The translations under genes and the position numbers were made by a program. Shown here piece after piece: positions 48,101 through 60,218 of a stretch of DNA of 64,000 nucleotides. Below the pieces are notes generated by a model. It had not been told where the DNA came from. It was given only the letters and a program-made list of their open reading frames with translations, and ran no database searches. The stretch is from Phyllostachys edulis (taxonomy: Eukaryota > Streptophyta > Magnoliopsida > Poales > Poaceae): assembly GCA_036346405.1 (NCBI GenBank), contig CM070551.1, positions 59,662,488-59,726,487 of the forward strand, written 5' to 3'. The stretch's first letter is position 1, and each line of letters opens with the position of its first letter.

Positions 48101-50252
48101 AAATAATGTCTAACTTGTAAAATACATAACTAATGCTCTGTAGATTATTTTTGAGTGAATCCAACTTTGTTGGCTTCCTCTATTAGCGAACTCACTATGA
48201 AAAATAGTTTTGAACATGTTACTGTTTTCAGAAAGAATAATCATGCATTATAATTTTGTTCAAATTCCTGTTTCAAAAATTAATAGAAGGTGCATTATAG
48301 CTCCAATTGGGATGAATCCATTTAGGCTGTTCATCTTATGAGGTGCTTATGCTACCTTAAAAATTTCAGCTTCACTACTATTCTAGAAAATTTTGCGATG
48401 AATAGTAACATATTTCTAATTAAATAGGCTGAGCAGAATTGATTTCATCATATCTTTTGCATTAAGAATCCAAATCAATTGGTTCTTGTTGCTAAATTCA
48501 TGATAAATCATTGTCTTGCTGCTGTAAAATTTTCATAGCATTCGGAGAAGTTTCTCTGTTGAGTCTTTTTGGTTTTTCGTTGTTCTTATCGGTTCTTTAT
48601 CGCTTTTCCGTTGAAGCCGACATTTGTGGTGATTCCGTGGCGATCCTCAGCAACAAATTGACTAGCAACAGCAAGGCAAGCAGTTTGATCATTTCCATCA
48701 TTGTCCCATTACTTTAAAGCTTAATATATTGTTTTACTTGTATGTATGCATGCTACTTTGTGTTAAAATATAAGCTAGCAAGCCTATAGTTGCATAATCT
48801 GTAGGAATTGTTTATCCTCTACTACCATGAGCCTAGGTTATTTGCTGTGGTGGGAGCTCGTTGGATGAGCTCTTATCACTTAGTAGTTCGATTTAAATGG
48901 CTTAGACATGCTTAGTTTTCGGTAGTTATGGGCGATCATCGACTTAGTCGATGGTCTTGATCACACAAATCTAATTGTTACTCCTTTATGTCCAGCACTT
49001 GTGCTTTGTTATTTTGTAAAATCAAAAACTGAAAATAAAAGATTGATTTAGACTTGGGCATATTGGATGGATGGTGTGGTTTTTGGATGTGGTGGCATGC
49101 CTGAGTCAACAAGGACCGAATTCTTGCGCCATTGATCCAAGCAATTATGCGTGCTAACCACACGAGGGGGATATGGGACCTCTCTTGACTAAGTACTTTA
49201 GGCGGTGCTAATTGGGGTCGCTCGGTTGGTGTGTTTAAAGATAAAATGTGTGTGTGTGTGGTGTGGGAATGGAGCGTTAGGCGGAACCGGTTAGGCTGTC
49301 CATTGGGTCCTTATCCCGTGGGTTGTCTTGGTCAAAATTAGCATGTCCATTGGAAATGTCTCGTAGGACTTAGCCGTGCGGCATACCAAAGGTAGTGTGC
49401 TTAAAGGAAAGGCGGTCGGCGTGTGGGTACATTGGTACACCCTAGAGGATAAAACTATTGAATAGCCTCGTCCTAGGTTATGGACACGCTTGGTTATTTC
49501 CGTAAGAATTAGACTACAACCTTTAATTAAAACTTGACATGGTTGGTATGAGCGGGAGTTCATGCTATTGTTGTGGTGACTATTGGGTTAGTCACTTCGA
49601 GTTGATCTTGTTGTTGTTACTATGTTATTATCTCGTTGTTATTTCAACAATTAAAATGCTTTGCCAAATTGCCTTCAATCTATTATGTTATTGCAAATGA
49701 AACTTGCTTTATGCTAAAATGAGTCCAAGGCTTCATCCACTTAAATAAAGCTTGCATGTAGCTATTTATAGTTCTGTTATCTCACACGTAAGTCTTGCGG
49801 AGTACTTTATGTACTCATCTGCGTGGTTGTGGCATTTTGTGGCTTTTGTTGCGAGAGGAAGGAGGTGAGCTCCAAGAGCCTCACTTTTGTGCTATGTGTT
49901 GCAGCTTCTTGACGACTAGCTTGGCGGTCGGTCGGATGCCTAGGGGTTAAGGCACCTTGATTGGCTTTGTGTTATAGCCATCTTTATGGCACTTTTGCTT
50001 CATTGTTATCTTAGTAGCACTTGTTGTTATTTGGCGTAAGGCCCTCTTTTGTAATAACCTATCCTTATTAATATTAACTTCGGTTTGTTGCTTATGTACT
50101 ATGTGTTGTATGGAAGTGATACATTCTTTTGTTGTGAGGTATGTATCTGCATGCAGGGAGTATACATCTCTCGGGCTGGTTTATTTGGTTGATAATACTA
50201 GGGTCAATTGGATGACTAAGTATTATGAGCTTAATAAATCCGGGTGCTCACA
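45123..50252 (+). mobile_element. Solo LTR C (5.13 kb, Tekay/Del-like)
   Basis: Begins TGTAACATCCC and ends GTGCTCACA, with perfect 5-bp TSD GTAAC (45118-45122 and 50253-50257). No internal region, primer site or second LTR is present, so it is a solo LTR despite its length. The layout follows the A and E LTRs: an AT-rich head, a C-rich middle with more than twenty GACCTCC motifs (45660-47800), a conserved 'ggcaagcagtttgatcat' block near 48673, and a tail with 'gtactttatgtactcat' (49802). Open frames such as 46347-46814 fall in the C-rich part and are not credible genes. Confidence 0.85.
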
Positions 50253-50860
50253 GTAACCAACCATTATCAAGGAATGGTTGGTTGCTGATACATGATGCCA
50301 CTTCCCAGTTGGAGTACCTACGCGTCCATGTCACTTTCTGAACATAGTGACGTCCAATTACCTATCGACAACATCCAGGTAATTTGGATGTCCTGACGCT
50401 CTCCTAGCAGCCATGCTTCTTAACTTGCAGGGGCTCGATAAAGTTGCCCATGGTTGCTGTCCCATCCTCCTCAAGCTGCATGGATGACCCCCCGAAAGTG
50501 GCTGAGGGACTAAGAACAATATATATATATATATATACACGATGTCGGTTTTAAAGGCACAAGCAGCAACTACTTGGAGACTTTATAGAGAAAAGTCATC
50601 ACAGACGGTTTCAGCTACAAACCGTCTATGATATATCAGTCATCATAGACGGTTTCAACTACAAAACATCTGTGATATATAAGTCATCACAGACGGTTTC
50701 AGCTACAAACCGTCTGTGATAGGCAACTATCACAGATGGTTCTGAGTTAATAACCGTTTGTGACAGTATGCATCATAGACCCATAAACTCAGACGGCTCA
50801 CGAAACCATCTGTGATGATGTTTTTGAACTGTCTGTGAAGACCTTTTCTGTAGTAGTGCG
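50253..50860. mobile_element. CACTA second copy, right-end piece
   Basis: Repeats 19706-20403: the small hairpin, the right foldback arm (with a shorter TA run, 50519-50537), subterminal 'cacagacggttt' repeats and the CTGTAGTAGTG terminus at 50860. The next three bases are CGA, equal to the TSD at 17307-17309. The left part of the element is missing in this copy. Confidence 0.8.
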
Positions 50861-52429
50861 ATCATTTATTTCTATAATCCACATCTGTCAATATTGCACG
50901 TCTATGATTCTATTTCCAACAATTATTCAAACCTATAATCTGACAATCAACAATTGTATAATTCTATAATCAATATCCAAGAATCCTGTATTCCTATAAT
51001 CCAATTTCCATGCATCGTATATTACTATGATCCAACAATTAGGTTTCCTCCTAACCAAGCCTCCAACAAAATGTACTCTTATAATCAAATCCTTTCAATT
51101 TCTAACTCCTAAATACAACACATTCGGAAAGGTTCTCCATACTGTCTATATTGACAATAAATGGCTATACAATAGAATTGGAAATAACTATAAAGCTTAA
51201 AACAACAATTTAAATTACTTGAATTTAAATAAGCATGCAATAATAATTTAAAACAGAATTTAAATAATGGCGACTTGGAGGCGAGGGCAAGTGGGGCAGC
51301 AAAGATGGCCGATGGAGACGAGGCGGGAAGGTGGGAGAAGATGGGGCGGCGATGTCTTGGCAGGCGGACGGCACAAGGACGGGAGCGGCCTAGCGAATGG
51401 CGACTTGGAGGGCAGGGGCAAGTGGGGGAAAAGACGGGGCGGCGAAGGGGTGACGCGAGTGTGGAATAGGCGTGCAACGGGAAGAAGGAGGGGTGGGGAA
51501 GTAAGGGGAACAGGCTGGCTGACGCGCGGGCCTAGGTGGCAGTGAGACAAGGGGGGAGAGGGAGGCGCGGAGCGGGTTGCGCCGGAGTGCGCTGGCGAGT
51601 GGGAACGGGCTGAGAAAACTGGGCCGCAGAAGAGGAAGAGGAAAACGAGTCGGAAGGATTCGACCCAAGGGCGAAAAGAAATTTTAATTACATTTTCGAA
51701 TTACAGAAAATACAAGAAAACAATATAGCTTTTAGAAAATAGTAATTTAAGTCCAAAATTTAAGAAAAATACATAGAAATTCCTTGCATTATTTGGAACT
51801 TAATAAAATTATTTATAACTTATAATTTAGCTTTTGATTTTGCAAACAAATTATTTTTAGCTTTAGGGACAAAAGAAAAGCATTTGTAAAATCCGAGAAA
51901 ATCTAAGAAAGTACTTAAAATACTTAAAATACTTTTTTTTCTTTTGAATCAATAAAACCCAAGAAAGTCAAATGAACCAAATTTTGAATTAATTGAAGTT
52001 TGCTTAACTCATATTAAATTGTTTTTTGTTTTCTAAAATTTCAAGTTTAAGCTTTAACAAATCAGGAAAAATCAAATGGTGATTTTTATTTGGAAAACAT
52101 CGAAAAAGCCTGAAAATCAAATAGCTTAGTTTTGAAATAATCAAAATTACTTCCAACTTAAAGTTGGCTTTTATTTTTGCACATAACCATTTTTTAATTT
52201 TTGAAAGACAGGAAAAACCTTTTTTTAAATACGAGGAGACTCAAGGAATTAATTAAGTTTTCCTTTTTAACTTTAAATCCAATAAAATCTCATAAACTTA
52301 GTAAACTTTATTTTCTTGACTTTTAAAGGAATTTCAGGAAAAGCAGTGAAACACTTTTAAATTTCAGAAAATCCAATAAAATAATATTTTATTAATTTTA
52401 AATTGGTAACAGAACTTTGGGATGTTACA
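50861..52429 (-). mobile_element. Solo LTR B, part 3 (LTR 5' end)
   Basis: Holds the 'tataatccaa' repeats (to 51060), then on the minus strand a C-rich segment (51670-51260) and an AT-rich head. It finishes with TGTAACATCCC at the right edge (52429). This is the LTR start expected for an element in minus orientation and matches the heads of A, C and E. Open frames at 51109-51668 lie in the C-rich segment and are not genes. The right flank ATTTC (52430-52434) is the imperfect TSD partner of ATTTA at 15201-15205. Confidence 0.75.
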
Positions 52430-52625
52430 ATTTCCCCTTTTTATTTTCTCTCTCCTCCTCCTCTTCTTCCCCGTGAGCATGTGCAGCGTGCCCATTTTTT
52501 CAACGTCGCTCTGGCTGCCTCAACCCTTGCCCCATGCCCTGTCCTGCCCATGCCACCCCCGTGCCGCCTCCCCTGCCACCCCACGCCACCGCGCATCCCC
52601 TGCCGCCCCTCACCCATTGCCTTGC
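52430..52625 (+). mobile_element. Element A 3' LTR, part 2
   Basis: Matches 8666-8870 of the 5' LTR, including 'gagcatgtgca.cgtgcccatttt' and 'caacgtcgctctggctgcc', showing that it continues the LTR broken at 15205. It is cut at 52625 by solo LTR E. Confidence 0.85.
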
Positions 52626-55600
52626 TGTAACATCCTAATTTTCAGGAGTTTTTGAAAAAAAATTCAAAATAAAAATAACCATTCGGATTTGTTGAATTTC
52701 CCAAGCTTAACCTGAAGATTTTCGAAATTTGGAGATTTACTATGAATTAATCCGAGAATGGCTTACTCTGGAGTTTGTTGGAGTTCTTTAGTGTTCGAAG
52801 AATCCCCTTTTCTTTGATCGCTCCGTTCTCTTCTGGGCACATCCCTCCTTCCTTTGGGTTTAGACCTCTTTCTCAGGTTAGACCACCTTGTGGTCACAAC
52901 CTTTCCCTTTGGTCGTGACATCCCCTTTGGTCCGGACCTCCCTCTTGGTCATGACCTCCCTTTGGGTCGCGACCTTCCTTCTGGTCTTTTTTGCAAAGAC
53001 CGCCCTCCTGGACGGCAACCTCCTCTCTTTTGTCGTTTTGCCACGACCTCCCTCTGAGGCCGCGACCTTCTCCTTTTGTCATTTTGCCGTGACCTCCTTT
53101 GGTCAGGACCTCCCTGTGGTCTTTTTGCAAAGACCACCCCCTCGATCTTTTTGTAAAGACCACCCTCTTGGTCAAGACCACCTCTGTGCTCTTTTTGCAA
53201 AGACCACCTTTGCGGTCATGACCTCCCTTGAGGTCAAGACCTCTCCTTGCGGTCACGACCCCTTGTGGTCTTTTTGCAAAGACCACCTTTGCGGTCACGA
53301 CCACCCTTCCAGTGGGACCACCCTCTCAGGTCCCCTACTCACCTTCTTCCTCCTCTCGTCATGACTCAGTACCACGGGAGTCTGCGCGCATTAAATGCCG
53401 TTGTGCCGCATTAAAAGCTTCCGCCTCCGTAGTACCCGTTCTCCCCCTTTTGATACCACCCCTATAGGCCCATTTGATCCTCGGGCAGCTTTCTGCGCAC
53501 GCTTGTGCCACGCTCTATCCTATTGCCACCTACCCGTGAACTCGTGCACCTCCGAGTCTCAGTGACTCCCCCCCCCCTTTCCTCCAGACTTTAAAACCTG
53601 AGCGTTCCTCTTTCATCGTCGTTAGCCTCACCCAACTCTTTTGCTCTCGCCCAGTTCCTCCTCCAGACCTCCTCAGCTGGACCTCCTCCTCAGGACCTCC
53701 TTCGACCTCTCCCTTTCAGTTGGACCTCCTCCCGAGAGCCTATTCTAATTCTGTGCCTTTCTTTTGGTTCTTGTTCGGCAGTTTTGGTTTTTATTTGAAT
53801 TCATTTGATTTATTTGGTTCTTTTCACTCGTGTAGGATCCGACTATCCTGAAGAGTTCTTGGACCCAGCGACCTCGACTGAAGCAGCTCAACCCTTCACT
53901 GGAGGCAAGTCATAGACCTTTGATCATGTTGAACCCATTTTGCAAAAAAAAAGTATCTTGTTTTATATCAACCTGCATGGCTACTTGTATAAAACTGGTT
54001 TTGGGCGTAGTTATTTACCTACTTGCCATTATGCCTCCTTGCTAAATTGCAAATGACATGTATCCTTGAATGACATAAAACCTTGGTCAACATAGGAGGG
54101 ATCTCTATTAGTTGGATGTCTTTGTATACCAACATGGGTGCGCTTTATTGCTTAGACCTGCTCTAAGTAGACGATGGTCTCTCGCTCGCATGATTCAACA
54201 AATGTTATTTTACCCAGCGCACATGATTTGTGACATGAGTTGGCACGATGCGTATTCTTGATTAATCTGAGTGAGGCCTATGTGTTGCCACGGCATCTGT
54301 TGCTTTTAACTAAAATTTGTTGTGCGGGACTTGGGTGGTCCTCTGGCGGGTTGAACCCAACAATGATAAACTTGACTAATGAACTATGGAATTGTGGCAT
54401 GTGTTGCCCGACATGTGTTCCGCTAATAAAATTTGAGTGCTATGACTTTGGGTGGTCATTTGGCGAATAGATCTAGGAAAAGCGATTTATGTTTGAGCGA
54501 GTTGGCGGGGAAGTGAGTAGTGGGTCTTTGTGTGCATAGTCTTTGTGTGCGATGGGATGTGGATAGACTTCTTGAGCGACCAACTAAGGACTTAACCTTG
54601 TACGCCATTGATCTGGGTCATTACCGTGCAACCACAAGTCCATTATGGGGTGTTCCTGGCCAACTAATTAGTGAGGTCCTGAGGCGGTTCTATCGTGGTT
54701 GTCGATTGGCGCAAGAGGGGGCCTAAGCATGGCGAATCCTTAACGGGTAGAACCAAGTCAGGACTGACCTTTGTAAAGGCCTTGACACGAGCTCTAGACT
54801 GCTTACCAAAGGAAGTGAGCAGGGACATCGACGGGTGCCCAACCAACTAGAGGACTTCGTGTCTTGTGGGTAAAGTGCACAACCTCTGCAGAGTGTAAAA
54901 TCTATTCAAATAGCCGCGTTGTCGGTCATGGACATGCCCAAATTCTTTCACGCAAGGGGTAGATTGTTTTCTCAAAATGTGGTCGTGGTTGGTTCGATGT
55001 GGTTGGTCTCATGACCTGGGTGGTCGGGAGAGGTCTGGCTCACGACCTGGGTGGTTGTGGGTGGTTTGGGCACTCAACCTGGGTGGTCGTGTGATGTTTT
55101 CAAGGAAAACTTGTTTACTTATGTATTGGTTTTTGTCAACTTGTGCTTTGCAATCTACTTATTGTATTTCTGTTAAATGCTGCTTTATGCAAACTAACCA
55201 TACAGCTTTTCCTTGTCAAGCCTTTCATGAATATTACTTGCATACATTTCTCTATGCTTGCTGAGTACATTCAAAGTACTCATGGCTTTATGCCCTCTTG
55301 TTGATCAGCAGCCGAAGACCTCCCAGGGTGCTCCGAGCACTATGAGGAGGAGTTTAGGGAAGACCTTGCGTGCTACGAGACATCCTCCACTCGATAGCCA
55401 GTGGGCTTGTCGATTGGCCCTACGAAGTATTTTGGTTTCCGATGTAGTGTTTCTTTTGTTGTTTTGCCCTGCGTGGCACCTCTGTAAACAAGCTTGACCA
55501 TAAGGTCTTTATTAATATTAATTTGTCTGCTTCATCTTAAGTTTGTTGTTTGGTTGTGATGTCACTGATGTTGAGTCTGTGCGAGCTAGCTTACTGATCT

Positions 55601-55779
55601 TGGGACTAGTTAGTGCACAAAGGCCGGAACGTCCGAGTGGTCCTAGAGGACCTCCGGGTGGTCTTGGAGACCTCCTAGATGGTTCTGAGGGACCTCCAGG
55701 TGGTCTTGGGGATTCTCTCGGGTGGTCCTAGAGGGCCTCCGGGTGATCCTGCAAGATCTCCCAGGGTCGGGTCCTCACA
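52626..55779 (+). mobile_element. Solo LTR E (3.15 kb)
   Basis: Starts TGTAACATCC and ends GTCCTCACA, with perfect TSD CTTGC (52621-52625 and 55780-55784). It lacks any internal region. The middle carries GACCTCC and 'ctttttgcaaagaccacc' repeats (52870-53330). The tail follows that of A, with 'ggcaagtcatagacctttga' at about 53902 and 'cttgctgagtacattcaaag' near 55256. The last 150 bp (55630-55770) contain imperfect 'ggtggtcctagaggacctcc' repeats. Confidence 0.88.
52980..53285. repeat. Minisatellite 'ctttttgcaaagaccacc' in LTR E
   Basis: Five copies of 'ctttttgcaaagaccacc' or a one-base variant, at irregular distances, alternate with 'ggtcatgacctccc'. Open frames across it (for example 52888-53364) merely translate the repeat. 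Confidence 0.75.
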
Positions 55780-58346
55780 CTTGCGCCCACGTCGGCTCCC
55801 TGTGCCTTCTGCCTACTGCACAACATGCCCACACCGGCTCCCCCTTGCTGCTTCCACCCTCCCCCCTATAAAACCAGCAAGGCCAGCAAGCTCCTCTCCC
55901 TCCTCTCCCCTTCTCCTCCCCCATTCCTTTTTCCCTGAGCACCGAGCTCCCAAGCGCTGTCAACGCCGGCAGCTCCTAGTGCTGCTCCCTCCTCCCTTCC
56001 TTTCCTGTAAAACCGATCAGCCAACAGCTCCCCCTTCCTCCTTCTTCCTCCCGTCCTCCCTTTTTCTTCTTTTCTTCCCCAAACCGAAGCTCCACCGAAG
56101 AATTGCCATGCTCTCTCTTTCTTCTTCTCCAAAAACAGCAAGACACCTCCCTTAAGCTCTCTCTCCGGTCATCTTCTTGCCATACCACCCGTGTCAAGGT
56201 GAGCCCCTTGGCTTCCTCTTCCACCCCCGTCGAATTCGCTCCACTCTCTCGTCTTCTTTTCTCTGCAATCGAGTTTTTACCGCTACCAGCCGAACAGCCT
56301 TCTGTCTTCGTTTCCGGCGCCGTCGATCATCCCCCGGCGACGTCGTCACTGCCGTTAGCTTTGCCTCATGACGTTCTACGTTGTGCTCCCATCCTTTTCT
56401 CCGAAGCACCGCCGGTTCACCAGAGACCTTTACACGGCCGACCGCACACACCGCCGCAACTCCCACTCCGTTCCTCATCGCACCGTGTGCTGCTTTTGCC
56501 TATATAAGTGAGCACCACATGCTCCCAACATCCCTCTTCAAATCGCCGCCAACCCCACTCTCTAACTCCTCCCGTTTGCAGGATTTAGTTAGCTCTGTCT
56601 TGTGCAAAGCTTCTTCTCTGGGTTTGCATCGCCATCGAAGTTCCTCTGTCCGAGCCACCACCACCGTTTGATTTGTCGCTTCGCATTCTACGTGATGCTC
56701 CCTTTATCTCCCTCAATGCATCGTCGGTTTACCGGCGCCACTATTCCCCCGTGCGCCTTTTTGTGCGCCACTGCCGCACCAGACCTCCGCTGGCGATGCC
56801 ATCACCACCCTTGGGTTCGCCACATCCATGGGGGTCCATTTTGCCTCTTTCTTGGTGCTGCCACCCCTTCCCTCGTCGGCTCCATTACCTTGTCCCTTGC
56901 GCCTCCCTCCGCCTCTGTCTGTGCTATGCTTCTCTTTGCCTTGGCTCTATGACTTGTGGGACCCATTTGTCACTCACTCATTCATCCCTCTTCCTCTCTT
57001 TCTTTCACTTGCTTGTGCGCCCATGGTGTCAATCTCTCCTGTGCTTGCTCAGTGAAACAAGAAAAATCAACACAGCACCTCTTTGGATTTTTCTCTCTCC
57101 ACCCATTTTCTATATTTCATGTGAGCGCAGACTTCCGGATATTCGTTCTCCTTCATACAAAATCCAATTTTGTCGATTCTTGGTTCTAAATTCATCTAAA
57201 TTCAGCCCCTCTCTTCGCTTCTAATTTGGTAATTTTTGGATTTTATTTGGAATTGTTGTATTTATTTGGCTCTTTTCACACGTGTAGATTAAACTTTTAC
57301 GAAGAATTCACAGGCAAATCTGTAGAAGCAACTCAAACCTTCAACAAAGGCAAGTCGTAGACCTTTGATCATATTGAACCCATTTTATAAAATTATATTG
57401 TTTTATATCAACATGCATTGCTAGGTTTATAACAAATGCTTTTGGAAATAGTTAAATGCCTAATTGCCATTATGCCTCATTGAATAATTGAGAATGACAT
57501 GTACCCTTGAACACCATAGGTTGGGTTAATCTTAGTTGGACATATTTAATTACCAACATGGGTGTGTATTATGCTTAGCATTGCTTTAGTTGTACGTTGG
57601 GATTCATGATCATACTCATAAATAATTAAATTTCACTTAATGAAATATAGAATTGTGGCGCGGCCACTATTTTTAAAATTTGTTGTGACATGGCAAGGGT
57701 TGCCATTTGGTCGGGTTGAACCGAAAATGATTTCATACTCAGGCGAATGATCGTGCAGTAAAGGGGGAGAATTTTGGGATGTGGTTGCCTCGTCTGAGTA
57801 GTCACTAAGGACTTAACTTTGTGCACCATTGATCTGGGCCATACCGTACAGCCACATGTTCAGGATGGGGTGGACCTGGCTAACTAATTAGCAATATTTT
57901 GGTTCGGTTCTGTTAAGGGTTGATAAGTGGCGCAAGAGGGGGTCCAGAATAGTGAAACCTTAGCGAGCAGAACCAAGTAAAAACGGAGCTTTGTAAAAAG
58001 CCTTGAGATAATCACTTAGTCGTACACCTCGAAAGTGTGTTAAACAGACATTATAAGTTGAATATCTCTTATGGGTCAAGCTGTACAACCTCTGCAGCTT
58101 GTAAAACTATTCGAATAGCCGTGTCCCCGGTTATAGACAATGCCTGGTGATTTCACACAAGGGGTAGATTTTCTCAAAAATGTTGGAAAGGTTTGGTTGG
58201 AATGGTTAAGAAATGAACAGGTATTCACAGTTTGTTGGTTGGGAAGTGAACGGGGTGTTCACTAGTTGTTTCTAATAAACTTGTTTACTTATGTATTAAT
58301 CTTTTAAATTATGCTTTTCAATCTAATTACTGTATTTACTGTCAAT
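55780..58346 (+). mobile_element. Element A 3' LTR, part 3 (truncated)
   Basis: Runs parallel to 8885-11425 of the 5' LTR, with its C-rich part, TATA box TATATAAG (56501-56508), the 'ggcaagtcgtagacctttga' block (57348) and the tail up to 'tttactgtcaat'. Homology stops at 58346, about 480 bp short of the expected LTR end. The distal end of A and its target duplication are therefore deleted. Confidence 0.85.
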
Positions 58347-58807
58347 ACTGCTACTACCAAAGGTGGTGGAATTATAGATAGCAGTGCTCCAGAAGCCATA
58401 ACCTTTACACCCCTCAACCAAGACTAGTGTTGTTGCACTCTATAGAAAGCTTAAACAATAACCTACAATATTCACAATATAGCAAAATTATGAAACAAAA
58501 CGTAGATACCACAAAACTCCCTCGTAACGCTCAACAGCGCTCTAGATCGAATCATGGCAATAATCAAACCATTAATCCTACTAACGATCTACCCTAAAAC
58601 TTCGATTAAACACTAATTGAATATCGTAGTAAAGGATATGAGGTTGTTACCCTTCGAAAACAGATGATGGAGATGACCGGTACATGAAGCCCTAAATTCC
58701 CTCGTCTTCTTCTTCATTCTTCTTTGCCTCTTCCTCTGCAGCCGGTAGCACAAGGTAGCAGCAGCAGCAGCAGCCTAGCGACAGGCGACAATGAGCGGCA
58801 ACACGTG
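58347..58807. other. Unassigned sequence left of the hAT element
   Basis: About 460 bp without a recognisable gene. It contains a short GCA trinucleotide run (58758-58773). The hAT element is inserted at its right side, and sequence resumes at 60219 ('gatggcagcgaggcag'). Confidence 0.4.
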
Positions 58808-60210
58808 CATGGGCGGATCCTCTTAAGGTCATGGGTGTTCAGCCGAACACCCATATTTTTCTTTAAAATATCTGATATATAATAGGTATATTAGATGCAT
58901 ATGTTATTAGTGAGATCAAAACTATATATTTCTGTCCACAAATGAATTTAGCTCGCACTCTCCATGTAACACATTACGCTCATTTTCCTTCCTACTTTAG
59001 CCCACCAAACCCTAACCTCTATTCTCTCCGGCCTCCAAGTGGCGAATGAGCGGAGGCATGGGCTATGAAGGCGAGCGACGGTCGGTTGACACGGCCTTCT
59101 GACGCGATGGCAGCAGAGCGTGGTGGCGCAAAGCGGCGTCTTGACATCGCCTGTCGCGGACAAGCAGAGATCTGGGCGTGAGCAAGTAGGTGGTAGCGTG
59201 ACAAACAGGGAGGAAGTGAGCAGACGGCACCAAGGGAGCAACGCGGTAGTTGGGAGGGAGTGTGGCAGCGGGAAGGGAGCAGTATATCTAGCTCACCGTC
59301 ATCGTCCTCTCTCCAGATCTAAGTGTGTTCTGCGCACTCCAATTCTTCTCCCTGGCTCTGCTCCGCTCCAGCTCCGGTTCTTTCTAGAGTCTAAGCTTCT
59401 TCCTCTACTTTCTTGGTTCTTTCCAATTGATGTTGTACAAAAATACAATATTTGCCTTGGGTAATGAACAGATAGTTGGACCCTTGTTACATATGTTTAC
59501 ATGCTAATTTTTGTTCTATGGAAGAAACATTCTTAGATGGGGTTCTTACTGATGGGAAAAAAGAGCAAAAAAGAGCAGGATTAGCAAGGTATGCATCTGT
59601 GAAAAAAAAAATTAAAAAAGAAAGTAGGAGCTCTACCGATCACTATTAGAGGAAGAAAATAAGTTTTAGCAGTCTAGCTGCTACAACCTGGAATAAAAAA
59701 AAAGTGAGAAAACAACAACGACAAAGACCAAGCACAAGGTTTTTTTTCAAAAAAAAAGAAGACATGGCATCTACCAATCACTATTAGAGGAAGAAAATAA
59801 GATTTAGCGGTATAGCTGGTACAGCCCAGAACAGAAAAATAGAGAAAACAACAACGGTCAAGCACCAAGCACAAGTCTTAACTGCACGCAGCAACAACAG
59901 CACAACTCAGCAAAATAAGAAGCCTGGAGCAAAAATAGCTCTATTCCTAGTTTCCACCTCCTCAACTGTCATTGATATCTATAATTTGTTGTTTAATTCA
60001 TACCATTTTGCTTGCCTTATATCGTCCAATTCCTCATATGAAATCATTAATTTCTATATTTTTTGTATTTTGTTATATATACGTGTATCGTCGTATCAGT
60101 GTTTTTAGGGAAATGACATCTCACGGTATCTGCATATTGGTATCGGCATATCTGGGCAACCTAGTTCTGAAGTCCGAACACCCATCCTAAAAATCATGGG
60201 TCCGCCACTG
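58808..60210. mobile_element. Non-autonomous hAT-type element, 1.4 kb
   Basis: Left end CATGGGCGGATCC and right end GGGTCCGCCACTG, whose complement is CAGTGGCGGACCC. A second matched block 'catgggtgttc' lies inward of both ends. The flanks AACACGTG (58800-58807) and AGCACGTG (60211-60218) form an 8-bp TSD with one mismatch, the hAT signature. The interior has a GC-rich part (59000-59390) that differs from its AT-rich remainder and might be captured sequence. No transposase domain was seen. Confidence 0.8.
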
Positions 60211-60218
60211 AGCACGTG

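Noticed and set aside
45123..50252. C as a complete retrotransposon with two LTRs
   Set aside because: No second TGTAACATCC, primer site, polypurine tract or coding domain exists inside, and the ends plus TSD fit one LTR.
52888..53364. Apparent repeat protein in LTR E
   Set aside because: The protein repeat is just the translated 'ctttttgcaaagaccacc' minisatellite.
58347..58807. A gene cut by the hAT element
   Set aside because: A GCA run and a short open frame are present, but no conserved domain or splice structure could be followed across 58807/60219.
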